Source: Paenibacillus sp. Soil766
GTDB taxonomy: Bacteria > Bacillota > Bacilli > Paenibacillales > NBRC-103111
Length of the DNA stretch: 64,000 nucleotides
Assembly (NCBI RefSeq): GCF_001428105.1
Contig: NZ_LMSJ01000023.1
Span: 2,147-66,146 of the forward strand
Direction of reading: 5' to 3'
The stretch's first letter is position 1; each line of letters begins with the position of its first letter. A program made the position numbers and the translations under genes. Below are positions 52,847 through 62,029 of the stretch, piece by piece. The notes under the pieces are model-generated. The model saw only the letters and a program-made list of their open reading frames with translations. It ran no database searches and was not told the DNA's origin.

Positions 52847-53140
52847 TTAAAAATATGGCTTGTGCGTAACAGAAATCGTTCCTTCTTGCTTAACTACGCA
52901 TTGACAGGCTAGACGGAAGCCTTGTGCAAGCTCATCCGGTTCTAGACGATCTTCTTCCGGTTCTGATGCCTCTGCAAGCAGTTCACGACCTTCAGCTACG
53001 TAGCAGCGACATCTCGCGCAGGTTCCTCGCGTACAGGAAAATCCCCAATCTACTCCTGCCTTCAAGGCATGGTCCAGAATGGTTAATCCCGTTTCGGGCG
53101 TTACTTTTATCTGTGTTTTGCGTGTTTTCAGCTCTAACAT
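52847..53140 (-). CDS. 2Fe-2S ferredoxin
   Basis: This 97-residue ferredoxin has the ligand array CTRGTCARCRC and a late LACQC. The N-terminal strand ELKTRKTQIKVTPETG and acidic EASEPEEDRLEPDE segment are typical of small plant/vertebrate-type ferredoxins. GGGGGGA precedes the ATG. It follows yphE and starts the inserted ferredoxin-NTase-ferredoxin run. Confidence 0.88.
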   Translation of the reverse strand: MLELKTRKTQIKVTPETGLTILDHALKAGVDWGFSCTRGTCARCRCYVAEGRELLAEASEPEEDRLEPDELAQGFRLACQCVVKQEGTISVTHKPYF

Positions 53141-53159
53141 GTTGATTTCCCCCCGTTGC

Positions 53160-53339
53160 TTAAAACAAAGAAGATAACATAAAAAGTAAGATTGGAATAA
53201 ACATCAAAAAAGCAATGATAGATAACACTCCGCGCCATACGCCAGAAGTTCTTGTACGTGCGTACGAGATCAGAAATGACGCAACAACCATCAGTCCCAT
53301 GGCCACAAATGAGGCCCACATTTTGTCTAAAGATGACAT
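53160..53339 (-). CDS. yphE: Small two-helix membrane protein, DUF2768/YphE-like
   Basis: This 59-residue protein starts with ATG behind AAGGAG (8 nt). It has two hydrophobic helices, SFVAMGLMVVASFLISYA and VLSIIAFLMFIPILLFML, with a basic loop RTRTSGVWRG between them. Small size, two helices and place between gpsA and yphF fit B. subtilis YphE (DUF2768). The longer reading frame on the same strand across this region is a shadow in another frame. The function is unknown. Confidence 0.75.
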   Translation of the reverse strand: MSSLDKMWASFVAMGLMVVASFLISYARTRTSGVWRGVLSIIAFLMFIPILLFMLSSLF

Positions 53340-53492
53340 ATGATAAACTCCTTATGTAAAAATCGTGAAAATGAAACACATGTAAGTATAGCACAGAATG
53401 AGAAAAACTCCTATCGAAGTACTTCGAGGATGAGCGACCGCGTTTTAAATGTTATTTTTATCGCCAATAAGAATAAATTCTTATGTGGAGAG

Positions 53493-53527
53493 AAAAAAGC
53501 ATAAAGGGGAAGATCCCCTCTATGCTT
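53493..53527 (-). terminator. Terminator after spoVIF
   Basis: AAGCATA-G-AGGGGA pairs with TCCCCT-T-TATGCTT, followed by TTTTC on the minus strand. Confidence 0.88.
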
Positions 53528-53528
53528 C

Positions 53529-53810
53529 TTATTTCTTGCCCATCATCATGCTCATTAACTGCTGCATATTATTGGTATCCAGTTTACTGCTTTTAACGGC
53601 TTGAACGATATCATTAATTGTTTCTTCTGACACCTTGACATTCACTAATCCAGAAACCTGTTTGATGAGAGCTCTTAATTGAACCTCACTCTGCATGGTA
53701 GAAGGTTTCACTCCACTTGCAATTTTTTCGATATCTTTAGCTGTCACGGATTTGCCCGTCTTCTTCTTGACCACACTTAATACGTCCTTCGACATATCTT
53801 TATTCGCCAA
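53529..53810 (-). CDS. spoVIF: Stage VI sporulation protein F-like
   Basis: This 93-residue helical protein matches the SpoVIF pattern: VKKKTGKSVTAKDIEKIASG, LRALIKQVSGLVNVKVSEE and a Met-rich end (MQQLMSMMMGKK). SpoVIF supports late coat assembly in B. subtilis. It is encoded after gpsA, a different place from B. subtilis. The name is given on motif resemblance only. Confidence 0.75.
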   Translation of the reverse strand: MANKDMSKDVLSVVKKKTGKSVTAKDIEKIASGVKPSTMQSEVQLRALIKQVSGLVNVKVSEETINDIVQAVKSSKLDTNNMQQLMSMMMGKK

Positions 53811-53907
53811 TTGTGCCGCCTCCAGTACCCTAAGATAATGAGAAATCCTGATAGGGTATAGTATGAATGCGGAGAAGATCTGGTGTAGGCTATCTCCAAC
53901 CTTTTGT

Positions 53908-54933
53908 TTACCTTGTCAACGGTAATTCTTCCATTTCGTGTGTACGTAAACGACCCATAAGATCACCAGCGGCAAGCTGTGGAGATTTCCCTTCAAATAA
54001 AACGTTATGTAATTCATTCGTAATCGGCATGGTGACGTCATAGCGTTTCGCTAGGTCATAGGCTGCTTTCGTTGTTTTCACGCCTTCTACAACCATTCCC
54101 ATCTCTTTAAGCACGTCGTCTAATGGAATCCCTTTGGCCAATTTGTTGCCCGCTCGCCAATTTCTACTATGCTTACTTGTACAGGTTGCGATCAAATCAC
54201 CAATACCAGCTAACCCAGCAAAGGTGAGAGGGTTAGCCCCCATGGCAGTACCTAATCGTGTGATTTCCGCTAGCCCTCTAGTAACGAGTGCTGCTTTCGC
54301 ATTATCACCGAAATCCAGACCATCTGTTAGCCCTGCACCAAGTCCAATGATATTCTTCAACGCTCCGCCTACCTCAACACCTGTTACATCCGGATTCGTA
54401 TATACACGGAAATATCGTGTAATGAGCAAGTCCTGAGCAGCTTCCGCGGCTTCTAAATCCTCAGCAGCGACGACTACAGTTGTCGGCATTTTGCAAATGA
54501 CTTCTTCCGCATGACTCGGTCCCGAAAGAACTACAAATCGCTTTGGATCCATCTCAGGGAGCTCGTCCGCGAGCACCTCTGTCATACGCTTGAGTGTCCC
54601 CGTTTCAAAGCCCTTCGTCGCATGAATAATAAGTGTATCTTTCTTGAGAAAAGGTCGAATACGAGAAGCTACTTCACGCATGCCTGAAGATGGGACCACC
54701 ATAATGATCGCATCCACATCTTGTACGGCTTCTTGCAAAGAATGGGTCGCTATGATCGAAGGAGACAGCGATATTTCTTTGAGAAAACGACTATTCGTGT
54801 GTTTTTCATTAATTTCTACAACTTGTTCTTCGTTACGAGACCATAGAAGGACTTCTTTGCCATTATCCGCCAATACCGAGGCGAGTGCCGTCCCCCAACT
54901 TCCAGCTACAAGGACCGATACTTTTTGTGTCAC
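53908..54933 (-). CDS. gpsA: Glycerol-3-phosphate dehydrogenase [NAD(P)+]
   Basis: This 341-residue enzyme reduces dihydroxyacetone phosphate for phospholipid synthesis. VLVAGSWGTALASVLADNG (nucleotide binding), the catalytic Lys in GALKNIIGLGAGLTDGL, and HSRNWRAG are signatures. It starts with GTG behind GGAGGGG. It follows plsY, which uses its product, so the two act in sequence. Confidence 0.96.
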   Translation of the reverse strand: MTQKVSVLVAGSWGTALASVLADNGKEVLLWSRNEEQVVEINEKHTNSRFLKEISLSPSIIATHSLQEAVQDVDAIIMVVPSSGMREVASRIRPFLKKDTLIIHATKGFETGTLKRMTEVLADELPEMDPKRFVVLSGPSHAEEVICKMPTTVVVAAEDLEAAEAAQDLLITRYFRVYTNPDVTGVEVGGALKNIIGLGAGLTDGLDFGDNAKAALVTRGLAEITRLGTAMGANPLTFAGLAGIGDLIATCTSKHSRNWRAGNKLAKGIPLDDVLKEMGMVVEGVKTTKAAYDLAKRYDVTMPITNELHNVLFEGKSPQLAAGDLMGRLRTHEMEELPLTR

Positions 54934-54964
54934 GGTTTCCCCTCCTACGCGTAGTTGTTTTTCG

Positions 54965-55567
54965 TTAGGCTCTTTTCTGGCCCAGCTTGTTTTCTTTTCC
55001 TTGAATAAGCTTTACAATATTCGTCCGATGACGCAAGAAGGCAAATGCGCACAGCAAGATGCTTATCCACAGAACAGGTAACGGCCGGTCCATCCCCCAA
55101 ATTAGAAAAGGTAAGAGTGCTGTAAGAATAAGGGAGCCGAGCGATACGAAGCGTGTGACAGCAATGATGACGATGGCTGTTAACCCAGCAATCAAAGTAG
55201 GAATAAAACAAAGTGTAGCCATAACACCGATGGTAGTTGCGATACCTTTACCACCACGGAAGCCGAAGAATACAGGCCAATTATGCCCAACAATAGCTGC
55301 TAAACCACACAAAACACGAATCCAGATATCATCAGGTCCCGGCGCAGCCCAAACCCCAAGTAAGACAGCTAGGACGCCTTTCAAGGCATCTAACAGCAGG
55401 ACGAGGATCGCTGGCCCCTTCCCCAGAACGCGGAGCGTATTCGTTGCCCCCGCGTTCCCACTGCCGTGCTTGCGAATATCAATTCCCTTAAACCATTTTC
55501 CGAATAAATAACTAAAGCTGATGGATCCGAGTAAATAGCCCACTACAATTGTTATTATCGAAAGCAA
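54965..55567 (-). CDS. plsY: Acyl-phosphate:glycerol-3-phosphate acyltransferase
   Basis: This 200-residue protein with five membrane helices acylates glycerol-3-phosphate. The three conserved loops are GSGNAGATNTLRVLG, GLAAIVGHNWPVFFGFRGGKGIATT and the VSLGSL/FRHRTNI region near the C-terminus. It starts with TTG behind GGAG. It lies between der and gpsA. Confidence 0.95.
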   Translation of the reverse strand: MLSIITIVVGYLLGSISFSYLFGKWFKGIDIRKHGSGNAGATNTLRVLGKGPAILVLLLDALKGVLAVLLGVWAAPGPDDIWIRVLCGLAAIVGHNWPVFFGFRGGKGIATTIGVMATLCFIPTLIAGLTAIVIIAVTRFVSLGSLILTALLPFLIWGMDRPLPVLWISILLCAFAFLRHRTNIVKLIQGKENKLGQKRA

Positions 55568-55580
55568 TGTACAACATCTC

Positions 55581-56906
55581 CTATTCTTTGTCCGAAGTTT
55601 TTCTACGGCTTAAGATGCGAATTGGCGTTCCTTCAAAGCCGAAGGCAGCACGAATTTTGTTATCCAAATAACGTTCGTATGAGAAATGCATAAGCTCTGG
55701 CTCATTCACGAAGAGAACGAACACTGGCGGTTTAACGGCTACTTGTGTTACATAGTTAATCCGCAGACGCTTCCCTTTGTCCGTTGGCGGCGGATTGTAA
55801 GCAACCGCATCAGATACAACGTCATTCAGGAGATGCGTTTGCACGCGCAGAGCATGATTCTCAGCCACTTGTACGATGACAGGCAACAGTTTATGAAGGC
55901 GCTGTGTTGTTTTCGCAGATACAAACACAATAGGTGCATAACTCAAGAACAAGAAATGATCGCGAATCGTCGTCGTGAAATGTTGCATCGTCTTCTCATC
56001 TTTCTCAACGATATCCCATTTATTTACGACAATGACAATCGCTTTTCCTGCTTCATGCGCATAACCCGCAATGTGCTTATCTTGGTCAATAATACCTTCT
56101 TGTCCATCGATTACTACTAACACCACATCTGCTCGCTCAATTGCTTTCATTGCCCGCATAACGCTGTATTTCTCGGTGTTCTCGTATACTTTGCCACGCT
56201 TACGCATACCTGCGGTATCAATGATAACGAATTTCTGACCATCACGCTCAAAAGGTGTATCAATTGCGTCACGCGTTGTACCTGCAACATCGCTCACGAT
56301 AACCCGCTCTTCACCAAGAATCGCGTTCGTCATTGACGATTTCCCTACGTTTGGGCGACCAATTAATGCAAATTTAATAACTTCTTCGCCATACTCATCC
56401 TCTGATTTGTCAGGGAATAAATTACAAACAACCTCAAGAAGATCGCCAATCCCGATTCCGTGCGAGCCCGATATTCCAACAGGATCACCGAAACCAAGGG
56501 AATAGAATTCATAGATATCATCTTGACGTGCCAAATTATCCACTTTATTTACTGCCAAGACAACTGGCTTCTTGGAACGGAATAATAGCTGCGCTACTTC
56601 TTCGTCTGAAGGAGTTACGCCCGCCTTCGCATCGACCATGAACACAATGACATCTGCTTCTTCAATGGCAAGCTCAGCTTGTACACGAACAGATTTAAGG
56701 ATTGCATCCTCGCCGTCAATTTCAATACCACCAGTATCAATGACACTAAACGATGTATTAAGCCATTCACCAACACCATATAAACGATCTCGCGTGACAC
56801 CTGGTTTATCTTCTACGATCGCCATACGATCGCCTACGATTCGATTAAAAATGGTGGATTTCCCGACATTAGGTCGGCCTACAATTGCAAGTACGGGTCT
56901 AGCCAA
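55581..56906 (-). CDS. der: Ribosome assembly GTPase Der (EngA)
   Basis: This 441-residue protein has two GTPase domains, each with its own P-loop: GRPNVGKST at about 10-18 and GRPNVGKSS near 183, with NKVD and NKWD specificity motifs, and a C-terminal KH-like domain. It is needed for 50S subunit assembly. It starts with TTG behind AAGGAGA. The order der-plsY-gpsA is compact. Confidence 0.97.
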   Translation of the reverse strand: MARPVLAIVGRPNVGKSTIFNRIVGDRMAIVEDKPGVTRDRLYGVGEWLNTSFSVIDTGGIEIDGEDAILKSVRVQAELAIEEADVIVFMVDAKAGVTPSDEEVAQLLFRSKKPVVLAVNKVDNLARQDDIYEFYSLGFGDPVGISGSHGIGIGDLLEVVCNLFPDKSEDEYGEEVIKFALIGRPNVGKSSMTNAILGEERVIVSDVAGTTRDAIDTPFERDGQKFVIIDTAGMRKRGKVYENTEKYSVMRAMKAIERADVVLVVIDGQEGIIDQDKHIAGYAHEAGKAIVIVVNKWDIVEKDEKTMQHFTTTIRDHFLFLSYAPIVFVSAKTTQRLHKLLPVIVQVAENHALRVQTHLLNDVVSDAVAYNPPPTDKGKRLRINYVTQVAVKPPVFVLFVNEPELMHFSYERYLDNKIRAAFGFEGTPIRILSRRKTSDKE

Positions 56907-57035
56907 TTTACATCTCTCCTTCGGATTCCATGATCAGCCATGGAAAATTACGCAACTTACATCATAGCAAAAAAGAGGCGCCTTGGCTAATCTCTTTTGA
57001 GACTTCCATCAAATATGCGCTTTTAAAATGAATGG

Positions 57036-57215
57036 TCAGGAATGTTTCACCAGAATCATCGTACCATTTTTCAAATCATGTGCATTCGCGTCTAACATTT
57101 TCTCCAATGAGAATGCGGTTCTCTGCATCTCTTCTTCACCATCAACAATAAAGATAGGAGCACCGCCAGCAATACGGTCTTTCGACAATGTTACGATCGC
57201 GAGAATTTGTGACAT
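57036..57215 (-). CDS. Small companion protein of YIEGIA
   Basis: This 59-residue protein (MSQILAIVTL... to ...MILVKHS) starts with ATG behind GGAGGGG, 10 nt away, right after the YIEGIA stop. It looks like a small soluble alpha-beta protein with DRIAGGAPIFIVDGEEEM. NCBI annotation uses 'capping complex subunit for YIEGIA' for proteins of this size beside YIEGIA, and I apply that by context. It precedes der on the same transcript. Confidence 0.72.
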   Translation of the reverse strand: MSQILAIVTLSKDRIAGGAPIFIVDGEEEMQRTAFSLEKMLDANAHDLKNGTMILVKHS

Positions 57216-57222
57216 TAGGGCT

Positions 57223-58134
57223 TTACCCCTCCTTCTTTTTATTTACACCAGCTTCAGAAGGCATGCGCACAGCACTTTCAAGAACAGGTACACGATGAAG
57301 GGCAGTGCATGTTTTCTCTTTGTCATTTTCCTGCAAAAGTAAAAGTAAACCTATTGTCCCTGAGTCCAGATCCAATTTAGCCATTGGTCGTAAAGAAGGC
57401 TCTCCCTCATCACGATACACGCCGAATAAAGTGGACATATCATACATAATGGCTTGCCTCTGGCCAACATGAGATATCGTTACACGTGCATTACGGTTTT
57501 TCGGTTTAATTAGAAATCCTTGACCGTATTTCATTATTTTTTCTCTCGTATCCCTTAGCCCTACATTCATAATATAAATAGAACCCACAGAGACATCTGG
57601 TCCCTCGATATGAATATCAACGGGTTCAATATCAGCGATATCCCCTAATTTGCTACCTGATTTAAAAAAGTTTGCAAGCCAAATTGAAACGACTCCAGCA
57701 GCTATCCCCCAGTACCAAGCACCTAAGATACTAAATAAGGAGGCCAAAAATGCTGTCATTATGACCAAATAATTACGACCCTCGAATACCATCGCAATTC
57801 CTTCGATATATGCCGCTCCTCGAGGGACAAGTTCTAACTCATCCACTTTCGTTAAGCTCTGTCTTTCCATATTGCGCACATCTCTAAACTGTTGTGCCGC
57901 TAATGAAAGAAACGTGACTGCCGTATAATTTTTCTCCAAAAGCGCAGGAACGGCAACCGCTCCAAGACCAGCAGCGATCACCCCAAGTGAGACATGAATG
58001 ATTTTCCCATGTGGATACGTTGGATATTGCCGATAATCCGTTCGCAGCATGTTGATTCGTGACAAAATACCAAAAATGACACCAACGACAATCCCAATGG
58101 TATACCGATGAGTAGATAACCAAGTCATATTCAT
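57223..58134 (-). CDS. YIEGIA family membrane protein
   Basis: This 303-residue protein contains the diagnostic YIEGIA hexapeptide near residue 109 (RGAAYIEGIAMVFEGRNY). It has two to four membrane helices in the N-terminal half and a soluble C-terminal part. B. subtilis has a homologue (yphB region) in the same position beside yphA and linked to spore envelope functions. AGGAGG is 13 nt before the ATG, overlapping the yphA end. Function in detail unknown. Confidence 0.82.
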   Translation of the reverse strand: MNMTWLSTHRYTIGIVVGVIFGILSRINMLRTDYRQYPTYPHGKIIHVSLGVIAAGLGAVAVPALLEKNYTAVTFLSLAAQQFRDVRNMERQSLTKVDELELVPRGAAYIEGIAMVFEGRNYLVIMTAFLASLFSILGAWYWGIAAGVVSIWLANFFKSGSKLGDIADIEPVDIHIEGPDVSVGSIYIMNVGLRDTREKIMKYGQGFLIKPKNRNARVTISHVGQRQAIMYDMSTLFGVYRDEGEPSLRPMAKLDLDSGTIGLLLLLQENDKEKTCTALHRVPVLESAVRMPSEAGVNKKKEG

Positions 58135-58140
58135 TGTGTC

Positions 58141-58761
58141 TTAGTTGCCTCCTCTGCGGTCAAACCAGCTTCTCACGACTGTTCGGCAACCACTGTAGGC
58201 AGCTTGTACGACGATCGTTATCGTTCTAGCTGTAAAGATTGACAGCCACCATTGATCTTGGAAAGTAGCCATTCCCAGCAGATGATAGCCATCTACTTGA
58301 TGAATACCAGCTTGATACATATCCCCGATCAAATATCCGATCGAAATGGCTGCAATTTGTTCCCATGCATTGCGTTGAACAACTACGGCTACAATGGCAA
58401 TCATCAGAGCAGTCTGCCATTCAGAATTACGAATGATGAGAATAGGGTCCATTGTTAGCAGTTGTTGAAATAGAAAGTGGAGTGAACCGATCAGAAGTCC
58501 AATGGAAAGCAGATGCAGCTTATGTATAAAACCTTGTGTGACATAAAGAATACTAAAAGCAATCGTTACTACTACAACATAAACAAGTTGGAGTTGTATA
58601 TGTTGTATCGTCACGCTTACTCTCGATCCGATCAGCCAAGAGACAAAAAAAAGAAGCATGCCTTTATGCGATATACTTCGAATGTACAGCTCCTTCCAAC
58701 CGCTGGCGAGCAAGATCAACGTGATGCTAAGGAGAATAAGCGACAGATAACCGGCATTCAT
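58141..58761 (-). CDS. yphA: YphA-like membrane protein
   Basis: This polytopic protein of about 206 residues has six or so hydrophobic segments and no catalytic motif that I can see. Its place between fni/rpsA and YIEGIA is that of B. subtilis yphA, which is the main ground for the name. AGGGTGGT lies 6 nt before the ATG. It is followed by YIEGIA after 6 nt. Confidence 0.6.
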   Translation of the reverse strand: MNAGYLSLILLSITLILLASGWKELYIRSISHKGMLLFFVSWLIGSRVSVTIQHIQLQLVYVVVVTIAFSILYVTQGFIHKLHLLSIGLLIGSLHFLFQQLLTMDPILIIRNSEWQTALMIAIVAVVVQRNAWEQIAAISIGYLIGDMYQAGIHQVDGYHLLGMATFQDQWWLSIFTARTITIVVQAAYSGCRTVVRSWFDRRGGN

Positions 58762-58892
58762 AATCAAACCACCCTAGCCTGCTTTGCTACCGATGACTTC
58801 CTCTGCCATCGATTTGCTTGCGGATCTTCAGGCTCCCCCTCAAATAAATAATAAGGGAGATCTGCCTGATCCTTAGTATGGCAATATTTTGA

Positions 58893-59951
58893 TTATTTAC
58901 TCCGATTAGTTCGCTCTGCGTATGAAGTTAAGTCAATACCTCTCGCTCGACACCATTCCGCGGTGTCTCCAACGATGACCACTGGACACCCTGTAAGGGC
59001 TTGAACCGAATTAGCGCCTAATGCCGTCATAATTAAGATGAGTCCTTGATGCAGTTCTTCTGCATATGCGTGAAGCGCGTCTACGCCTTCTACACGCAAT
59101 ACCTTCAGAAATGCGCCCGCCATGCCCACTGCTGATGCACCTAGTGTAAGTGCTTTCGCCGCTTCCAATGCATTTGTAATGCCGCCTGACGCAATAATAG
59201 AACCCCATGGATAAACAGATAGGGCCTCTAATAAAGTCATACTTGTCGGCGTTCCCCAATCATTGAGCCAATCCAATGCAGCAGGCCGTCTCGCATTTTC
59301 AATAGCAGCAAAATTCGTTCCGCCTGAGCCACCTACGTCGAGAACCTGAACACCTACTTCGCTTAATTGCTTGGCGTTATCACGCGATATGCCAAAGCCT
59401 ACCTCTTTCACAATTACCGGCACTGGTGAATGACGAACAATGCTTTCAATCCGTCCAAGCATGCCCACGAAGCTGCGATCACCTTCTGGCATAATCAACT
59501 CTTGCATCACGTTGAGATGAATTTGAAGCGCATTCGCTTCTATCATATCTATCGCACGTAACGCTTGTTCCGTTGTGGCTTCACTCCCCAAATTAGCGAA
59601 GATGATACCATTGGGATTCTCGCGTCGCACTACTTCATAGCTGGATGCCACTTCGCTATTCTTAATCGCTGACATCTGAGAGCCAACAGCCATAGGTAAA
59701 CCTTTTTCCCTGGCTAGAATGGCCAATTCTCGATTAATACTCTCTGTCTCGTGAGCGCCTCCGGTCATTGCATTAATTAAAATCGGCGAACTCATAGTGA
59801 GATCGCCGATTGTTGTTGTTAGAGCAATATGATCCGTCGAAGTCTCAGGAAGACAGTTATGCACAAGCTTGATATCCGCCAACCCATGTTGACGAGTTTG
59901 ACCAAGCTCCAGCGCGTAATGGACATGCTCCATTTTGCGTGAGATGCGCAT
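58893..59951 (-). CDS. fni: Type 2 isopentenyl diphosphate isomerase
   Basis: This 352-residue FMN enzyme interconverts IPP and DMAPP, feeding the prenyl chain synthesis of HepS/HepT. RKMEHVHYAL at the N-terminus, NAMTGGAHET, MAVGSQMSA, QIHLNVMQEL, VKEVGFGIS and VGGSGGTNFA are type 2 signatures. GGGAGGG precedes the ATG. It follows rpsA by about 30 nt. Confidence 0.96.
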   Translation of the reverse strand: MRISRKMEHVHYALELGQTRQHGLADIKLVHNCLPETSTDHIALTTTIGDLTMSSPILINAMTGGAHETESINRELAILAREKGLPMAVGSQMSAIKNSEVASSYEVVRRENPNGIIFANLGSEATTEQALRAIDMIEANALQIHLNVMQELIMPEGDRSFVGMLGRIESIVRHSPVPVIVKEVGFGISRDNAKQLSEVGVQVLDVGGSGGTNFAAIENARRPAALDWLNDWGTPTSMTLLEALSVYPWGSIIASGGITNALEAAKALTLGASAVGMAGAFLKVLRVEGVDALHAYAEELHQGLILIMTALGANSVQALTGCPVVIVGDTAEWCRARGIDLTSYAERTNRSK

Positions 59952-59981
59952 TTCTGTACCCTCCCTAGCAAATGGATCCCT

Positions 59982-61295
59982 TTATTTTTTGAATTTAGCC
60001 AATTTATCTCCAAAACGCTCACCAAGTGTCATGGACAAACCTTGATTGCTTAGGGATACGTTCTCGTTACCAGCAATTTCTTTTTGGTGACTAGCGCTGT
60101 TTCCACGATCACGATCGCCGCGCGGTTGTCTTTCTCTTTCTGGTTTGCCAACTGATGACGGAGCCGCTGCACCCGCAGGTGCTTCAGGAGCATCCTCTGT
60201 ATCTTTAATGCTTAAGCTAACGCGTTTCTCAGCCAGGTTGATTTCCAAGACTTTAACTTGTACTTCTTGGCCTTCTTTCAATACTTCATGTGGAGTACCG
60301 ATGTGACGGTGTGCGATTTGGGAAATGTGAACAAGACCCTCAACACCTGGTGCCACTTCAACGAATGCGCCGAAAGCTGCAAGACGTTTAACTGTACCTG
60401 TTACGATATCACCAGCTTTGAAATCACGCTCAACATTTGACCAAGGACCATCTTGCGTAGCTTTGATGCTCAAGCTGATTTTGTCATTGGACGGATCCAA
60501 TTTAAGGATTTGCACCTTAACTTTGTCTCCTTCTTTCACAACATCAGAAGCTTGTTCAACATGCTGCCATGCAAGCTCAGAAATATGAACAAGTCCATCA
60601 ATACCACCGATGTCTACAAATGCACCGAATTGTGTCAAACGTTGTACAGTACCATCTAGCACTTGACCAACTTGAAGACCTTCGATAATTTTCTTCTTGT
60701 TCGTTTCGAACTCTTCATCCAAAATATCTTTTTGGGAAAGGATGACTTTGTTTTTCTCGCGGTCAATTTCTTTCACACGAAGACGCAAAGTACGGCCTTT
60801 GTAGGAAGAGAAATCTTCAACGAATTGACGCTCAACCATGGAAGCCGGTACGAAACCACGTACACCAATATCCACAACTAATCCGCCTTTAACTACTTCA
60901 GCAACAGCTGCTTCGATAATTTCTTTGCTCTCAAGTTGTCCTTGTAGCGTTTCCCATGCTTTCTCGTTGTCAACGACACGTTTGGACAATACCAACGTTT
61001 CTTTTGCGTCGTTGATGGAAACAATCTTCAATTCTACTTCTTGACCAAGCTCAACTGCTTGCCCAGCATCATTCAAGCTTACGGAAGAAAGCTCACGAAC
61101 TGGGATGACACCATCGTATTTGTAACCGATATCCACGAAAGCTTGATCAGCGTCTACTTTAACGATTTTACCTTTAACTGTAGCGCCTTTCTTCAGCACA
61201 GCAACATTATTAAGAGCGTGCTCTGCTTCTGCTTGTGAAACGGCCGTTTCTTGAGCTTCCTGTGATTGATCTTCAACTTTTACTTCATCTGACAT
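59982..61295 (-). CDS. rpsA: S1 domain protein (30S ribosomal protein S1 homologue, YpfD)
   Basis: This 437-residue RNA-binding protein carries four S1 repeats, each with a GxxVxGxV entry, for example KGATVKGKIVKVD, VLDGTVQRLTQFGAFVDIGG and IVTGTVKRLAAFGAFVEVAPG. The four repeats, rather than six as in E. coli, are usual for Firmicutes. The tail is alanine- and arginine-rich. GGAGG precedes the ATG. It lies between plsC-cmk and fni as in B. subtilis. Confidence 0.93.
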   Translation of the reverse strand: MSDEVKVEDQSQEAQETAVSQAEAEHALNNVAVLKKGATVKGKIVKVDADQAFVDIGYKYDGVIPVRELSSVSLNDAGQAVELGQEVELKIVSINDAKETLVLSKRVVDNEKAWETLQGQLESKEIIEAAVAEVVKGGLVVDIGVRGFVPASMVERQFVEDFSSYKGRTLRLRVKEIDREKNKVILSQKDILDEEFETNKKKIIEGLQVGQVLDGTVQRLTQFGAFVDIGGIDGLVHISELAWQHVEQASDVVKEGDKVKVQILKLDPSNDKISLSIKATQDGPWSNVERDFKAGDIVTGTVKRLAAFGAFVEVAPGVEGLVHISQIAHRHIGTPHEVLKEGQEVQVKVLEINLAEKRVSLSIKDTEDAPEAPAGAAAPSSVGKPERERQPRGDRDRGNSASHQKEIAGNENVSLSNQGLSMTLGERFGDKLAKFKK

Positions 61296-61445
61296 TAGAT
61301 TAGCCTCCTCTATTTACAACCAACAAAAATAATTTATAAGTCACAAAGCAGCAGTCAAACTCCTACTCTGTTTCAAACATAATAATAAGTTCAAATCACT
61401 TTATGGTTAGTATAATTCCAAGCTTTCGATTCCATACATTTCTGC

Positions 61446-62027
61446 TTATGCTTTACTAGTAACTGTATGTAGTCGGCGAATTTCTTTCATAATCGCTTCC
61501 GTCGCCTGCTCCAGATCCTCTGAACTACCGCCTTCATAAGCGCTCATATCAAGTGGTTTACCATAAACGATCGTCATACGACGGAAAAGTGAGTAGGTAC
61601 CTACGATAGCTACCGGAACAACTGCCGCACCTGACTTCAATGCAAGACTAGCAGCGCCTTTTTTCCCCATTCCACCCGCATTGCTTCTAGATCCTTCTGG
61701 AAAAACACCAAGCATGTTGCCGTCACGCAGCAACTGTACAGCAAGTCGAATCGACTCTCTGCTTACGCCTCCACGTTTAACTGGGAATGCGCCTACTTTA
61801 GATATGATAGACCCAAGTACTGGTATATCAAACAGCTCCGCCTTGGCCATGAAATGAACCTTGCGGCGCAGTGGTGAACCTAAGAATGGTGGGTCCAATA
61901 AGCTAGTATGATTACCACACAAAACAACGGCCCCTTGCGTTGGAACATTTTCCATTCCGATAGCACGCATTCGAAAAAAAACAGTGAAAATAAATCGAAA
62001 TAAGGCTCTTCCGATGCGATATAGCAT
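61446..62027 (-). CDS. plsC: 1-acylglycerol-3-phosphate acyltransferase
   Basis: This protein of about 193 residues makes phosphatidic acid. The HX4D catalytic motif is NHTSLLDPP near residue 40 and the acceptor-binding FPEGSRS follows near residue 100. The start is the ATG two bases after the cmk stop codon. With plsY and gpsA it covers consecutive phospholipid steps within this window, though in separate gene groups. Confidence 0.93.
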   Translation of the reverse strand: MLYRIGRALFRFIFTVFFRMRAIGMENVPTQGAVVLCGNHTSLLDPPFLGSPLRRKVHFMAKAELFDIPVLGSIISKVGAFPVKRGGVSRESIRLAVQLLRDGNMLGVFPEGSRSNAGGMGKKGAASLALKSGAAVVPVAIVGTYSLFRRMTIVYGKPLDMSAYEGGSSEDLEQATEAIMKEIRRLHTVTSKA

Positions 62028-62029
62028 CT

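Noticed and set aside
53134-53394. 86-residue open frame on the minus strand
   Set aside because: It runs out of frame over yphE, has no ribosome binding site and encodes an odd composition; the 59-residue frame has a good site and two clean helices.
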